Assembly (NCBI GenBank): GCA_032718475.1
Contig: JAUCBJ010007151.1
Span: 1 to 52,991 of the forward strand
DNA length: 52,991 nucleotides
DNA from: Nemertoderma westbladi
Taxonomy: Eukaryota > Xenacoelomorpha > Nemertodermatida > Nemertodermatidae
Direction of reading: 5' to 3'
In this document: positions 19,293 to 31,916 of the stretch, in pieces
Numbering within the stretch: the stretch's first letter is position 1
Layout of the letters: each line of letters opens with the position of its first letter
The notes under the pieces: model-generated
Told to the model about the DNA's origin: nothing
The model's database searches: none
Seen by the model: only the letters and a program-made list of their open reading frames with translations
Program-made: the position numbers and the translations under genes

Positions 19293-19469
19293 CCCAGTTT
19301 CCCACTACATTTTTCGCCGTACCAAATGTCGGACAACCTTCCCCAGGATTCCATTCGCAGTTGCCGTTTTCATCACAACCGTGAACTACAGTCCATCCAA
19401 AATCGTTGGGGCATCCATCGTAGGATTGGTTGATGAAGAATCGGCGTCCATTCCTATGAAATACCATCT
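19293..19469 (-). CDS. Possible lone exon of a Cys-rich secreted-type protein
   Basis: The minus strand from 19467 reads about 58 residues with coding-like composition and four Cys: RRFFINQSYDGCPNDFGWTV, then HGCDENGNC and GEGCPTFG. It is too short for a normal ORF list. The plus-strand frame at 19237-19503 overlaps it in antisense. It is preceded by AG and followed by GTTAGT, a possible donor, before a stop at 19288-19290. The aromatic/Cys pattern suggests an extracellular domain fragment, but I do not recognise the family. It could be an exon or a remnant of a lost gene; no neighbouring exons were found. Confidence 0.35.
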
Positions 19470-19506
19470 TATTATGAATGAAGTTATATTTGGATTTCAG
19501 TAAAGC

Positions 19507-21190
19507 ATGAAATCATTACATGTTAAATAGGAATGCCCATTCACCACCATGGGTGATCTTCCACAGTAAACCCTTCCACTCAGTTTTCCAAAGGAATGCC
19601 TGTTCACCACCATGGGTGATCTTCCACAGTAAACCCTTCCACACTGTTTCATAAAGGAAAGCCAGTTGACCATCTTGGGTGACCTTTTACATTAAACCCT
19701 TCCACTCTGTTTCCTAAAGGAATTCCTGTTCACCACCATATGAGTGATCTCCCACAGTAAACCCCTCCACACTGTTTCCTAAATGAATGCCTGTTCGCCA
19801 CCATGGGTGATCTTCCACAGTAAACACTTCCACCCTGTTTCCTAAAGGAATGCCTCTTCGCCAACATGGGTGATCTTCCACATTAAACCCTTTCACTCTG
19901 TTTCCTAAAGGAATGCTTGTTCACCACCATGGTGTGATCTTCCACAGTAAACCCTTCCACTCTGTTTCCTAAAGGAATGCCTGTTCACCACCATATGAGT
20001 GATCTCCCACAGTAAACCCCTCCACACTGTTTCCTAAATGAATGCCTGTTCGCCACCATGGGTGATCTTCCACAGTAAACACTTCCACCCTGTTTCCTAA
20101 AGGAATGCCTCTTCGCCAACATGGGTGATCTTCCACATTAAACCCTTTCACTCTGTTTCCTAAAGGAATGCTTGTTCACCACCATGGTGTGATCTTCCAC
20201 AGTAAACCCTTCCACTCTGTTTCCTAAAGGAATGCCTGTTCACCACCATGTGTGATCTTCCACAGTAAACCCTTCCACTCTGTTTCCTAAAGGATTGCTT
20301 GTTCACCACCATGGTACAGTATGATCTTCCACAGTAAACCCTGCCATTATGTTTCCTAAAGGAATGCCTGTTCACCACCATGGGTGATCTTCCACAATAA
20401 ACCCTTCTACTCTGTTTCCTAAAGGAATGCTTGTTCGCCACCATGGGTGATCTTCCACACTAAACCCTGCCATTCTGTTTCCTAAAGGAATGCCTGTTCA
20501 CCACCATGGGTGATCTTCCACAGTAAACCATTCCAATCTCTTTCCTAAAGGAATGCTTGTTCACCACCATGGTGTGATCTTCCACTGTAAACCCTTCCAC
20601 TCTGTTTCCTAAAGGAATGCTTGTTCACCACCATGGTAAAGTATGATCTCCCACAGTAATCCCTTCCACTCTGTTTCCTAAAGGAATGCCTGTTCGCCAC
20701 CATGGGTGATCTTCCACAGTAAACCCTTACACTTTCTTTCCTAAAGGAATGCTTGTTCACCACCATGGTGTGATTTTCCACAATAAACCCTTCCACTCTG
20801 TTTCCTAAAGGAATGCTTGTTCACCACCATGGTAAAGTATGATCTCCCACAGTAAACCCTACCACTCTGTTTCCTAAAGGAATGCCTGTTCACTACCATG
20901 GGTGATCTTCCACAGTAAACACTTGCCCTCTCTTTCCGAAAGGAATGCTTGTTCACCACCATCATGGTGTGATCTTCCACAGTAAATAAACCCTTCCACT
21001 CTGTTTCCTAAAGGAATGCCTGTTCACCACCATGGGTGATCTTCCACAGTAAACCCTTCCACTCTGTTACTTAAAGGAATGCCTGTTCACGACCATAGGT
21101 GAAGAATGCTAGTTCACCACCATGGTATGATCTTCCACATTAAACCCTTCCACTCTGTTTCCTAAAGGAATGCCTGTTCACCACCATGGG
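19507..21190. repeat. 63-66-bp minisatellite, about 26 units, with a 255-bp higher-order repeat
   Basis: The unit contains GGAATGCCTGTTCACCACCA, TGGGTGATCTTCCACAGTAA, ACCCTTCCACTCTGTTTCCT, AAA. Four consecutive units (about 19697-19951) are duplicated almost exactly at 19952-20206. Minus-strand ORFs of 60-94 codons with HSFRKQSGRVYCGRS repeats follow the units and are not genes. The array abuts a LINE fragment. Confidence 0.92.
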
Positions 21191-21195
21191 CGAAT

Positions 21196-22060
21196 TTCCA
21201 CAGATAATGCAATTACACTTCGACTCTTCTCCAGTGATCACTGCCTTATTGTTGCCAAGATAAGACTTAGTCTGCGTGCTAGCAGAACAACGCAATCTGC
21301 CTTGCCGCAGCATGACTGGTCCTCTCTGTTGCAAAAACCCTGCGTGCTAGCAGAACAACGCAATCTGCCTTGCCGCAGCATGACTGGTCCTCTCTGTTGC
21401 AAAAACCAAGTGTGATATCCAGCTTCACAATACAGCTGAGCAACAGGTATGAGCTTCTCGCTTCTGAGGCGACAAATCACTGCGAGGGCTATACAGCCTT
21501 CACAGAAGCAGTTAAGTTAGCAGCTGCAGAATCAGTTCCTGTATACCCTCGAAACAGGAAATGGGCCCCCTGGACAGACCACAAAATTCAGAAGTGCCGA
21601 AATGACTTCTATAAGGCGCAGAAAGAGCCCCGACTCAAACAGACTACAGCGGCCAGTAATGCAGTTAAGGCTGCATCTAGGTCCCTAAACAGGCAGTAAT
21701 CTGTTAATCTACAGGAGCTAATAAACCAACAGGTTGATGCAATCAATGATGCTGACGACAGCAGGCAATCATCCCAGGCATGGGAATCGATCAACCTTAA
21801 CACCAAGGTTAAGGCAGAATCACCAGCCGATCGCCTCAATGGTTGGAAGTCCCACTTTGAAAAACTCCTCAATAATGACAGGGTATTGCCTGATAACTTT
21901 ATAGAAGTAAAAGTGTCTGAGTCTGTACTCCCAGATATTCCCATTGGCGATATCTCCTTTGCAGAAGTGAAGGCTGCTGCAAAGATCATTAAGACCAATC
22001 TTGCCAGTGGAGTAGATGGTGTTCCCCTGAGGCCTTTAAAATACCTGAGAGTTTGTAAAA
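21196..22060 (+). mobile_element. Degenerate internal fragment of the RTE-like LINE
   Basis: This is similar to the long LINE (reverse complement of about 36500-35700), covering the end of the endonuclease and the linker before the reverse transcriptase. It is broken by stops (for example after SLNRQ near 21700), a small deletion near 21800, and a perfect 68-bp tandem duplication (21272-21339, 21340-21407). It stops near 22060. The ORFs at 21370-21699 and 21886-22203 are pieces of it. Confidence 0.85.
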
Positions 22061-22200
22061 GCTTTTGCGGATATAATAAGCCATTTTTCTCCGCAATATA
22101 CCGTGTAGGTATTTTAGCGGACATAACAAGCAATTTTTACCCGCTATGTCTGCATGTGTGCTTTAGCGGACATAACAAGCCATTTTTGCCGCAATGCGCA
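22061..22200 (+). repeat. Three copies of a ~28-nt repeat
   Basis: The word GCGGAYATAAYAAGCMATTT followed by TT-CCGC recurs at about 22066, 22117 and 22167. The two ends of each unit (GCGG ... CCGC) can pair. Confidence 0.6.
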
Positions 22201-25173
22201 TAAATACTCTAAAGGCTGGAATTCAGATGACGACATCTACCAGCTGATTTACTGTACTCGTGGAACTTTTTCTTTGTTCGGCTCAGCCAATCAGAGCGAT
22301 TTTCATTTTATGTGTGCTTTAGCCATACGTAAACCGTGCTAGGCATGTCAGTCTTGGTGTTTATCTTTTCTAAGCCCAGAACACCGGCTTAGGATTCTTC
22401 TGTGCTTCTGTAGAAGTTTCAGACTTTGGCCAGAACATTAGATGGCTTGGATTATCGAAACGTAAAACTATTACCATATCATATCAAACTAACATACCTA
22501 CCTAATTAACTGCACTACTGCATTCACTGCATTATTTTACTGTCTGTTATTAATGGTTGTATATGTTGATGGATATATTGTTATATTTGGAGAATACCGA
22601 TAAAGAACCCTAAAACCCCAATCTTCTTGATTACTGGAGGTGAGAGGACAGGTTACCGGTAGCAATTGCGACTTACATTATAGTGGTTTTGTGTGAATTA
22701 AATGCTATTTCATAATACCTACATGTGTCAGTTGCTATCCTCCTTATATATGAAAAAATTCAGTGACTGTCGGCAGATCAGTGTGAAGTAGTGTGAAGTC
22801 GTGTGAGGTGGTGTGATTGATAATAAAGCATCTCCTAAAGAATGCGCCTTTTACGAAACTCAGAAGCCATCTAGTTGTGAATAGTATAAGTCATAACTCT
22901 GTTTTTATACTTAAAGTGGACGTGGACGACTTAAACTTTGGACGTGGCGTCCAAAAGGAACTGTTAATATTTCCCCGAAAGTAAATATATTGTCAGAGAT
23001 TTTATAGTAACGATCAATTGAATAATACAGTAGGTCTACAACGCAATAATAAGTCCAATTCCCGAATCCAGTCTCCCTTAACAGTGGGTGAATGGTCGCG
23101 CATAGACTGGCTTCGGCTGATGTTATTTCAGTGTAATAAATAATTGTTATCGGCTAAAGTTGATTTATAAATTGGAAGACACCTAAAATTGGTCCTGCTA
23201 AACCTGCTAAACCTGCTAAAGGTCTAAAAGCGCGAACAATAACAGTTTTTATAGTTTCTTTATTGCACTGTAGGCAATAAAGCCGAGGTACCGGTCGAAC
23301 AGTAAGCTGTAGGCCTAACTGCCCAACTGCCCGAACCGGTACTTACAAGTACAGCAGTATTATTCGATTTTGATAATTATATACCGGTAGGTCTTGATAT
23401 TTAATCAGGGACTGCAGCCCTGGTTTTTTATTGGGATTTTACTTATTTCTGTCAGTTTTATTTATCTGTAAGTGTAATATTGAGCAGAAGGCGTGTAAGC
23501 CTGCTCAGATTGTACAAATAATTTGTAGGCTGGATTGTTGTCTGGCTGTTGTTAGGTTTGAAGCGATTGCAGTGTGTGTAGAGTGTAGGTCCGATAAAGT
23601 ACTAGTTAGGAAAGTAGGGGCATCTTGAGTTGTAAGGTAAATCCCCCCCCCCCCCCCCCCCGAAAGAATAAGTCGTACTACTCGGTTAGAACGCATACTA
23701 ACTAACCATTTCAGAGTCTGCATATACTGTAGTTTATTTGGGCTTGACAGTAGTCTGCCAGCATTTGGTCTGTATTTTGTCTGTATAGTCTGCACGGGTA
23801 GCGTAATATTTATTATTCATAGTTTATGCAAGTATTCGCAACCTACATACCCCCAAGTTTATTCCTACAGTAATTGTGCTTGTTATACATACCGTTATAG
23901 TTAAATTAACCCCGGTACTACATCAGGGCTGCTTGGCGTAGGTAAAGACTGGTGATTTTTATGCTCTAGTCACTCCAGCAGATACCGTGGTTCTTTTAGC
24001 TGTTCAAGTATATTTAACTGCTGGTTATTTGTTGTATAAGTATTTGTACCTAATCTAGGGTTTAGAGTACAGTACTTTCCGAAAGTAATTTAGTTTGTGG
24101 GCAGTATATTTGTGTTGTAAAGTGGTTAATAGGCACATTAGCTCTGGTTGGCTGCGGTAATTAACTTCTAGGTAAGGACACTCCGGATACATAACGTAGT
24201 ACTTATAGTGCTGTAGAGCAAAAAGACTATAAGTCGTCAGACAGTGGTAATTTCTTATCTGGACAACACAGTGTATTTACTACTGCTTAATTATTTTCAA
24301 ATACCGTAGTATCCTGTCCGTTTGTAATAACCAGAAATTCTAACTCCCTGTTAGACTGGTTTGTAGGATTCCCTTTAAAATTACCCCTAAAATTTGTACA
24401 TGTAATTTGTTATTGTTTATTTAGAGATTGTAATCTCACCCTATATGTAAGTAATTGGTAGTAATAAGTAACTTAGTAAAGTAGAATTATTTGTTTTAGT
24501 GTCCAACAGGTAGCACTCCACTGAGAGCGTTTAGCTTCTGTATAGTGACCCCCTTAACCAGAAATAATAACATTTATTTCAAACATTGACAAAATCCATT
24601 ATACGAGTATATATAAATATATTATAAATCAGCTCAAACCGATTTATAAAATAGTAGGCCTGTCATACATCAATTAGGTCTTAATATCGGTTGGACTACT
24701 GCTTGATAACAGTAATAAAGTAAAGGAAAGTAACCTTTAAATTCAGAAATTCAATTATTATAAAATAATTGACATTGCCGGTATTTATAGTAGGCTTATT
24801 ATATTTATTTATATAAATTTATGCTGAAATTATATACCGGTATTCTGTAATTAATTCTAGTCTATAATCATACTTATATATACTATAAGTGTATGCTGTA
24901 TACCGGTATTTATAGTAGGCTTATTATGTATTTATATAAATTTAGGCTGAAATTATATACCGGTATTCTGTGACTAAACCTAGTTTGTAATAATACTTAT
25001 ATATACTATACTATAAGTGTATACCGGTATCCTAATATATTATATATATATCGCGTTACATTGAGTAACGGTATCGGTAATTAATTACTAGGCTTACAGT
25101 ACAGTGGATACTGAATTACTAGACTTGCTTTAACTGTCGTTATAGTAGTAGGCATTCAACTGTATAATCAAAC
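22201..25173. other. Noncoding stretch, possibly including the 5' part of BEL/Pao element A
   Basis: No gene is recognised. It contains a 20-nt C run at about 23642-23661 and a ~124-bp tandem duplication at about 24777-25030 (CCGGTATTTATAGTAGGCTT and TACTTATATATACTATA landmarks). The last kilobase could be an LTR or leader of the retrotransposon that starts at 25174, but no matching 3' LTR was found. Confidence 0.4.
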
Positions 25174-25743
25174 ATGGCTGACACAAAGCAAACTCTGTCA
25201 GATAGTCTCCTAGAAACAACAGTCTGCGACTCCGACAGGAGTACCGAACGTTTGAGACCAAAGTTCAAGTCCCCTCCTACTGTAAGAAAGGTCATCCCTC
25301 CAGTAGTAATATCAGACCCTAGGCTAGTAAAGCACCGTAGGTCTATCATAGGCACTCGGGCTCAAGTCAAGCGAGACCAAGAGGCAGCTGTTAAACCACA
25401 GCAACATCCAAACCGAGAACTTATTTCTCAGCGGCCCGATAGCTCCAGTAGTTCAGATGCTGTAGAGTTGACACCCGAGCGCGGAGCAAAGATGGCAGAA
25501 GCAGTTTATTCGGATCCACTTCTCATTCTTCCTGAAGCCGTACTCACTAGGGTATTGATTGCGGTGGAGGAACATCAAATCGATTGGGCAAGAAGTAAGC
25601 GATCAACCAAGGACAGTTATGCGGGATACACGAAGGAGGAACTGAAGTCGATTGTCGAGACGCAATGGAACTTCCTGGACCCGGACTCCCGTTTAACTTA
25701 TCGGAAGCTGCCTGGGAGGACTTATACAGGATGGGAGTGGTAA
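25174..25743 (+). pseudogene. BEL/Pao element A, Gag-like N-terminal remnant
   Basis: The 189-codon frame begins MADTKQTLSD and is rich in charged residues and Ser. It has no zinc knuckle. It overlaps the start of the pol frame (25665) in another reading frame and ends just where protease-like sequence begins. I infer a Gag N-terminus joined by an internal deletion to the protease end, because the Gag C-terminus and the catalytic Asp motif are missing. A non-Gag origin cannot be excluded. Confidence 0.5.
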
Positions 25744-28043
25744 ACAACACCGACTACCCTGGGGTGCAAATATTGATCGGTCAAAATGCGCATGAGGCGC
25801 TTGAGACATTAGAAAAACGGCCTGCTCGACCGCAACCATTGCAAACATATGCGGGAAGAACAAGAGTAGGTTGGTACTTCACTGGACCTTCCCGGAGAAC
25901 ACTCATGGAACGAGTACCCACTGACCATATACATCAGGTGAGTGAATGGGAAGAAGAATTCAGTGAGGGAGAGACCATACCTGAGGGAACACCATACTCC
26001 TCAGATAACGACGAAATTACCCAATTATTTGACGAGGAAAATACAATCGACCTCCTCACCGAGAGTGAAGTTTGGAGAAACCAAACGCAACTGTGCCATC
26101 TTGTCAATCATGGCGTACAATTCGACTATAACGATGAGCTAAATGCGGCGATAGATCGATACAACGATAAAATTCGCGATGAACACGCCGTACGATTCTT
26201 TACTCAAGAAGCGGTAGAGCCTAATTCCTACGATAAGGCTCTATCTGTCGAAGAGGAAAGAGCCAAGCAGATCCAGGAAACGACTACACGTTTTTATAAG
26301 GACCAAGGTAGGTATGAGATCGGACTTCCGTTCCGACGGCGAGAACCTAATTTTATTAATAACAAACCCTTGGCTGAGAAGAGAATCGCGCAACTACATC
26401 GGCGTACTAATGCTTCAGCTAAAGAGATGTATAAGACCCAGCTGAAGAAATTCATCGATAAGGGATACGCGGAGCGAGTACCGGAAGAAACACCCGTAAC
26501 TGAGAGGACGTATTATCTAACACATCATTATGTTCCCAAACCTGGTAAACCCAACAAAGTCAGGGTAGTATTTGACGGCTCCGCCCTTTACATGGGCCAA
26601 TCCCTTAATTCAGAGTTATTGCCGGGACCCAACTTACTCCAATCTTTGTTGGGAATACTCTTAAGATTACGGCAATATTCTATCGCTTTCGCCTCGGATA
26701 TAGAAGGCATGTTCTTACAAGTTAAGGCACTGGATAGGGATCGAGACAGCCTACGATTTCTGTGGTGGCCTGAAGGAGACCTCGACCAAAAACCAGTGGA
26801 GTACTGGATGACCATCCAAGCTTTCGGGATAATCTTGAGCCCCTCGAACGCTTGCTCAGTAGTGCGTACTACTGCAGATGACAACCGGGACGCCTTCTCA
26901 AAAGCGGTTATCGACAACATCAAACGGGATATCTACATGGATGACAATTTAAAGTCCCTCCCATCGGTGGAAGAAGCCATTGATGTTGCCAAGGGAATGG
27001 TAGAATGATGCTTGAAACGTGGTGGATTTCGACTAACCAAATTCACTAGTAACTCCCGTGAGTTTCTGGAATCGATCCCGGTGGAAGATTGAGGTGTTAA
27101 AGATCTGGACCTCATCAAGGACGACCTTCTGGAAACCAAGACGCTTGGTTTGAAATGGGACACGGAGAGAGATATCCTGTTTTTTCAGCTAAAAAAGCGA
27201 GATAATCCAGTTCAAACCAAACGGATTTGTCTAAGTATCCTAAGCACTTATTTCGATCCATTGTGATTTATTAGCCCAGTTATATTAGTTGCTCGGAGCT
27301 TAGTTCAACAAATGTGGCTTGAAAACCACTCGTGGGACGATCCACTTAAGGGAGAACTACTAAAGAAGTGGATGAAATGGGAAGATTCTCTACCCTCCAT
27401 CGAGAACTTTATTATTTCCCGTTCATATTTTGGTCATGTTCTCCCCACGTATTCCTATCAACTCCATGTGTTTGGAGACGCCAGCGATATGGGAATAGGT
27501 ATAGTAGCCTACCTGAGGGTTGAAACTCAGGATGGAATCAAAGTTGCCTTGGTTACCTCTAAGGCCTTGATAAACAACAAACTACAAGTTACTCGAGCGG
27601 AGTTAAAGGCGGCTCAATACTCTACAGCCATCGGCCGGAATGTAACAGAGCAGATCGACTATCCACTGGAGAAAACTGTCTATTGGACCGATGCTTTACT
27701 CGTTTTTGAGTACATAACCAATGAAGTCTGTCAGTTCAGCGTCTTTGTTACCAACAGAGTAGCCATTATACTTAGTCGCACTAATGTCGATCAATGGAGA
27801 CATTGCCCTGGGACGATTAATCCAGCCAACATCGCCTCCAGAGGAGCAACTCCTCAAGAACTCATAAATACTCCGGACTGGTTAGGTGGACCCGACTTCC
27901 TAAGTAAAGAAGAAGATGAATGGCCTCCTCATCTCACCATGGCTGAGATTAGACAAGCCAAGGGAGTGGAGAAAGTCAAACCTAAAACCCGGACGAGTAA
28001 ATCAAAGTTATTCAAACCAGTGATAGATCTATCTGTACTGTAG
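25665..28043 (+). pseudogene. BEL/Pao element A, degenerate pol (protease end, reverse transcriptase, RNase H-like)
   Basis: One frame runs from 25665 to 28043 with three in-frame stops (near 27006, 27090 and 27264). The order is: a protease C-terminal piece (ILIGQNAHEAL, VGWYFTGPS); a Pao-type reverse transcriptase with SDIEGMFLQVK, LRFLWWPEGD and the catalytic YMDD; then the peptidase-A17/RNase H-like region with FGDAS, TRAELKAAQ, YWTDA and QWRHCPG. The usual Asp of the NPAD-ASRG motif is Asn here. The integrase is absent. Protease active-site residues are also absent. The element is dead. It belongs to a different family from element B: their shared RNase H segment differs strongly. Confidence 0.85.
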
Positions 28044-28933
28044 TGGCGGGTCTCTCTCAAACAATAAAAATATATTATCATTACATTACCGCCCATTCTC
28101 CCTGCTTATTTTTACAAACCAATATATCTATCTCATCTCCAACATACTCATTCGACCATTAGTGGCTGCCCCCATTCACAGCCGTTTATCCTATACAGAT
28201 AAACAGCTGTATTCTTCCCTTCACTCCTGTTCAACCATATTAGTAGGTATCTCTACTGCGCTACAATCCTTTATTACCCATTAACCAATCAAGGCCCACC
28301 ACACTGTCACCCCTATTATTACTTCACTGTATTTCTACAGCTTACCGAGCTCAACATTACTCATTCACTATGGTTGGTCTCATTCCGCAGTTTCCCAAAC
28401 GGAAACTCCCCCTATTAACACTCTTTATTACATTGTATTCTTGACTCTTACGATATTTTACGTTTATATTATTAGATCTCTTATTATGTATTAATGTTCT
28501 TATGTTTCCGTTATCTTATTACCCCTTACCGCTTATAATCGTATATCCAATATAATCAATATAATCTTATATATTTTCTATAATAAATATGCTCCTAATT
28601 GCCAATCAAATAAACAAATTATTCTTCTTTATGGGAAGTAACCGTGTAAACTGGGTGAAATCCATCTATAGTTGAACATATTGCAATCACATAGGATAGC
28701 AACCGCTCTTACAGTTTGGGAAAACTCAAATAAAACTCTATGAAATTTACAATTATAAATAAATAAATTAAATTATATATTAATTATTTTATTTCTTAGT
28801 AATTCTTTAATACCACGTTACTAAGCCTTTGTAGCCAAGTTGGTATGTATTACAGTCTATTTAGGCGATTCTAACTACTGTAGCTAGACTTTAAACTTTG
28901 AAGACGACACCTTTATTTAATTTGGATACAAAT
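28044..28933. other. Spacer between the two BEL/Pao elements
   Basis: This is AT-rich with no ORF. It may include the 3' untranslated region or LTR of element A and the leader of element B. It contains one arm of an inverted repeat (28401-28710). Sequences resembling short terminal repeats, CAGTTTCCCAAAC at 28389 and GTTTGGGAAAACT near 28713, bracket that arm. Confidence 0.5.
28401..28710. repeat. Arm 1 of a nearly identical inverted repeat
   Basis: The reverse complement is found at 33528-33864. I could find one substitution in the shared ~285 bp and one indel of about 28 bp near the end. Landmarks are CTCCCCCTATTAACACTC and TATTGCAATCACAT. The near identity points to a recent copy or gene conversion. 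Confidence 0.85.
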
Positions 28934-31916
28934 ATGGACAACAAAGCTGTTCAAATGGACGACGAAATTCATTCAGCTTCGGAATCTGACGTATCCACAC
29001 AGTCTGGTAAGTCACCTCTTACATCTACCTACACGTATTGAAAACGTTATCTCACCAACTCCTGTTGCATCTGTTGTAAATCCTACCGTAGGAATGTCTA
29101 GTGAGAGTTCAGTACCTAATCTAACTCACGTAAAGAGAACGATTGCTGGTTATAAGGCTCATTTTACACGACGTTTCAATGAGTTTACCATTCAAAGGTC
29201 TGCTACATTCGACCCTACTAATATCGATTCTATATTTAATTCTTGTATTAATGTATACAAATCTTTGTGTAGTCACTATGAAAAATCAACTTTCGATTTC
29301 GAAAGATTTGGTTTTTCTGATGTGTCACGTGAGCTAGCTGCACAATCAGTAACTGTACTGTCAGACCTTGAATCTAAACTCAATGACATTCGCGAATATA
29401 TTAATAGCAATGAGCAGACCGTGACTCAGACCCAGACATGTCGGAGTAACGCCATACCTATTGTAGTTGTGTCTTCAGATGTTCCACAGTATGTATCATC
29501 TCATGAACAATTGCAAGTTGGCGAGCTCAAACGTAATCGAACAATTTCAACTCACTCTGGTTCTACAGCACATTCTCGAGCCTCGACGAGCGCATCAGTT
29601 AGAGTTCATCGTGCCAAAGTCAAGCGAAAATTACTCCTGCTACAGCTCGAGCAGTCAGGAGCAGCTGCTCAGGCAGATCAGGCTGACACATTGATATTAC
29701 AAAAATCAGTGCGGCAACAGAAAGAAATTACTCGCTTGGCAAAGGAACGTGGCCTACGCGATGCTCTTGCACTTGCAGCACTTGAAGAAGCTTTAGAGTT
29801 GAAATCACCTGAATTTGGAGAAGCAGAAGTAGATTATGTAGCTTCTGCGCTATTACAATCACCAAAAAGATCTCCCATGTATGACGTACCAATTGGAGTA
29901 CAAACTGAAAGTAATCTTAACAATAATGTGACTGTTAATACAAGGATCCAATCAGAGTCTCCAGTCGACCCTGTTGCCATAGCAACCACGGGCCTACCTG
30001 TTAATGTGAGTGCCTCAGATTCCTATGAATCAGCACAAAATAATCTGCAGTCTAGTCAATCTCATTCCTACCCTGTCACTGTAGAAACAACGTCAGTAGC
30101 GTCATCTCAACTTCCAATTTTTTCTCTTACGTCTCCTATAAGACCTACTAGTGCGCTAATTAATAGTAGAGTTTCTGAAATTATCCCACTAGGTAATTTT
30201 TGTACAACTGGTCTCTTTATACCCCCAACATCGCCTTTTAATACTGCATCTTCCTTAAGTCAGTATTCTCAGAGATATCCTAGAAGTTCCTCGGCCGGAC
30301 AATGCATTTATTCATCCTATACTTCTGGAGGACAATATGTCCCATCCTATCTTACTACCAGCCGGGAACAATATAGTCAAGAGGAGCCTGTGGCATTTAC
30401 ATATCTTGATGTAAATAGCCTTACATGTCCATCTATATATGTTTCAACATACCCCATAGGGGGACAATTCCCCCACCCTTCCTACCCCATAGGTCAAAGT
30501 GTCCCATCATGTCCCATCAATGTTCCGGGTCAATCTGCACAAGAGAGGCGCCCCAAGTTTGCCTCTTCTGCGCTATACAATACCCATAATATATCTCACA
30601 TCCCATCATTTACCATGGGGGGACAAAACTTATATGACGAGGGACAATATTTCCCATATAGTACCACTGGCCTACAGTATCAATACAGTGAGACTCCTGG
30701 ATTTTTATGTAATCCCGTAGCATCTGTAACTGCTAGTTCAATCTCTGTTGGTCAGTCTGCAGTAAATGCTCCTAATTCAAATCATGTACAATTTGCCATG
30801 GGGGGACACAATGGTCCAGTATATTTCGATAGAAATGCTCCTATTTCTGCACTATCGAGTATTACGTCCATGAACCCCAATGATAGATCTTCTATTTCCA
30901 TTGCAGGTGACCCCAATATAGTAACAAGTGGTGTCTATTTTGGAGGGTCCCCATTATCCAACCCACACAATGGTGCACCATCAGATTTTGCCTTACAAGA
31001 TTCTGGTCTCTCTCACACCCTAGATGCCTTAGGCAAATTAAATACTAAGCTATCCTTGCCACGCCCTGAACCTACAAAATTTAGTGGTGATTCAGCTAAG
31101 TATATATCTTTTGTGGCTACCTTTAAGGTTCATATCAACTTACGTGATTTTTCTGATGTAGAAAAATTGCAGTACCTTTTACAATATACGTCTGGCAAAC
31201 CTCATGAGCTAGTTGAGGCTTATGAAGGACTTTCAAATGGTTACACTAAGGCTTGGGAGACCTTGCATAAACGTTATGGTCACCCTAGTGTAATCATTGA
31301 AGCTACACTAAGAGATCTCGTCGCTTCTGTAGATTTAAATGGATCTTTTGGAATAAAAAGGGAAAAACTTTGTGACTATGCTGATAAGGTAAGAAGTAAG
31401 GTTACCGTTCTTCAGCACTTGAGCAACAGTCATGAAATGAATGCTACCTCGAACCTCAAACAAGTTGCCTCTAACCTACCAACTGAGCATCTTGCAAGAT
31501 GGCGTCGAGTTGCTCACGGTATTCGTGCTCGTTCTCAAAGGGAACCCACTCTCAATGAGCTTGCGGACTTCCTTGACAATGAAGCCGATATTATAAATGA
31601 CCCTGTTTATAGTATAGTTGACCGTGGCTCATTTGAGCCTCGCCCAAAGGTTACAACCTTGGCCACTGAAGTACATATCCCAGTTACTTCAGGGGTCGGT
31701 AATAATCCCAAAGTGTTAAAATCCCACCCCTGCCCATGCTGTAAACAACATGGGCATAAAATCAGTCAATGCAAAACCTTTCTAAATCTTACACCACAAG
31801 AACGGTTAATACCAGTTGTGCTTTCGATGTTTTGCAAATTCACATCTTATTCCGGACTGCCTTATTCCGGTTGCTCACGGTATTCGTGCTCGTTCTCAAA
31901 GGGAACCCACTCTTAA
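28934..31916 (+). pseudogene. BEL/Pao element B, Gag
   Basis: The start is probably the ATG at 28934 (MDNKAVQMDD), followed by a frame change near 29007 into the long frame that contains the ATG at 29094. The 940-codon part has a basic, Gln-rich coiled region, a long Ser/Tyr/Gly/Pro-rich middle with GGQ repeats, and then a DUF1759-type Gag core (LSLPRPEPTKFSGDSAKYIS, YLLQYTSGKPHELV, RYGHP) near 31048-31320. A CPCCKQHGHKISQC zinc knuckle follows. The frame is lost after the knuckle because of a short deletion in the first copy of a tandem duplication. The CAG-TCTG-GTAAGT at about 29000 looks like a splice donor, so an intron is an alternative to the frame change. Confidence 0.8.

Noticed and set aside
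19714-20980. Minus-strand ORFs with VYCGRSPMVVN-type repeats
   Set aside because: They follow the 63-bp minisatellite and are repeatedly broken.
24300-28710. Paired LTRs for BEL/Pao element A
   Set aside because: I searched by eye for matching ends on both sides and found none; the 28.4-kb repeat has its only partner inside element B, inverted.
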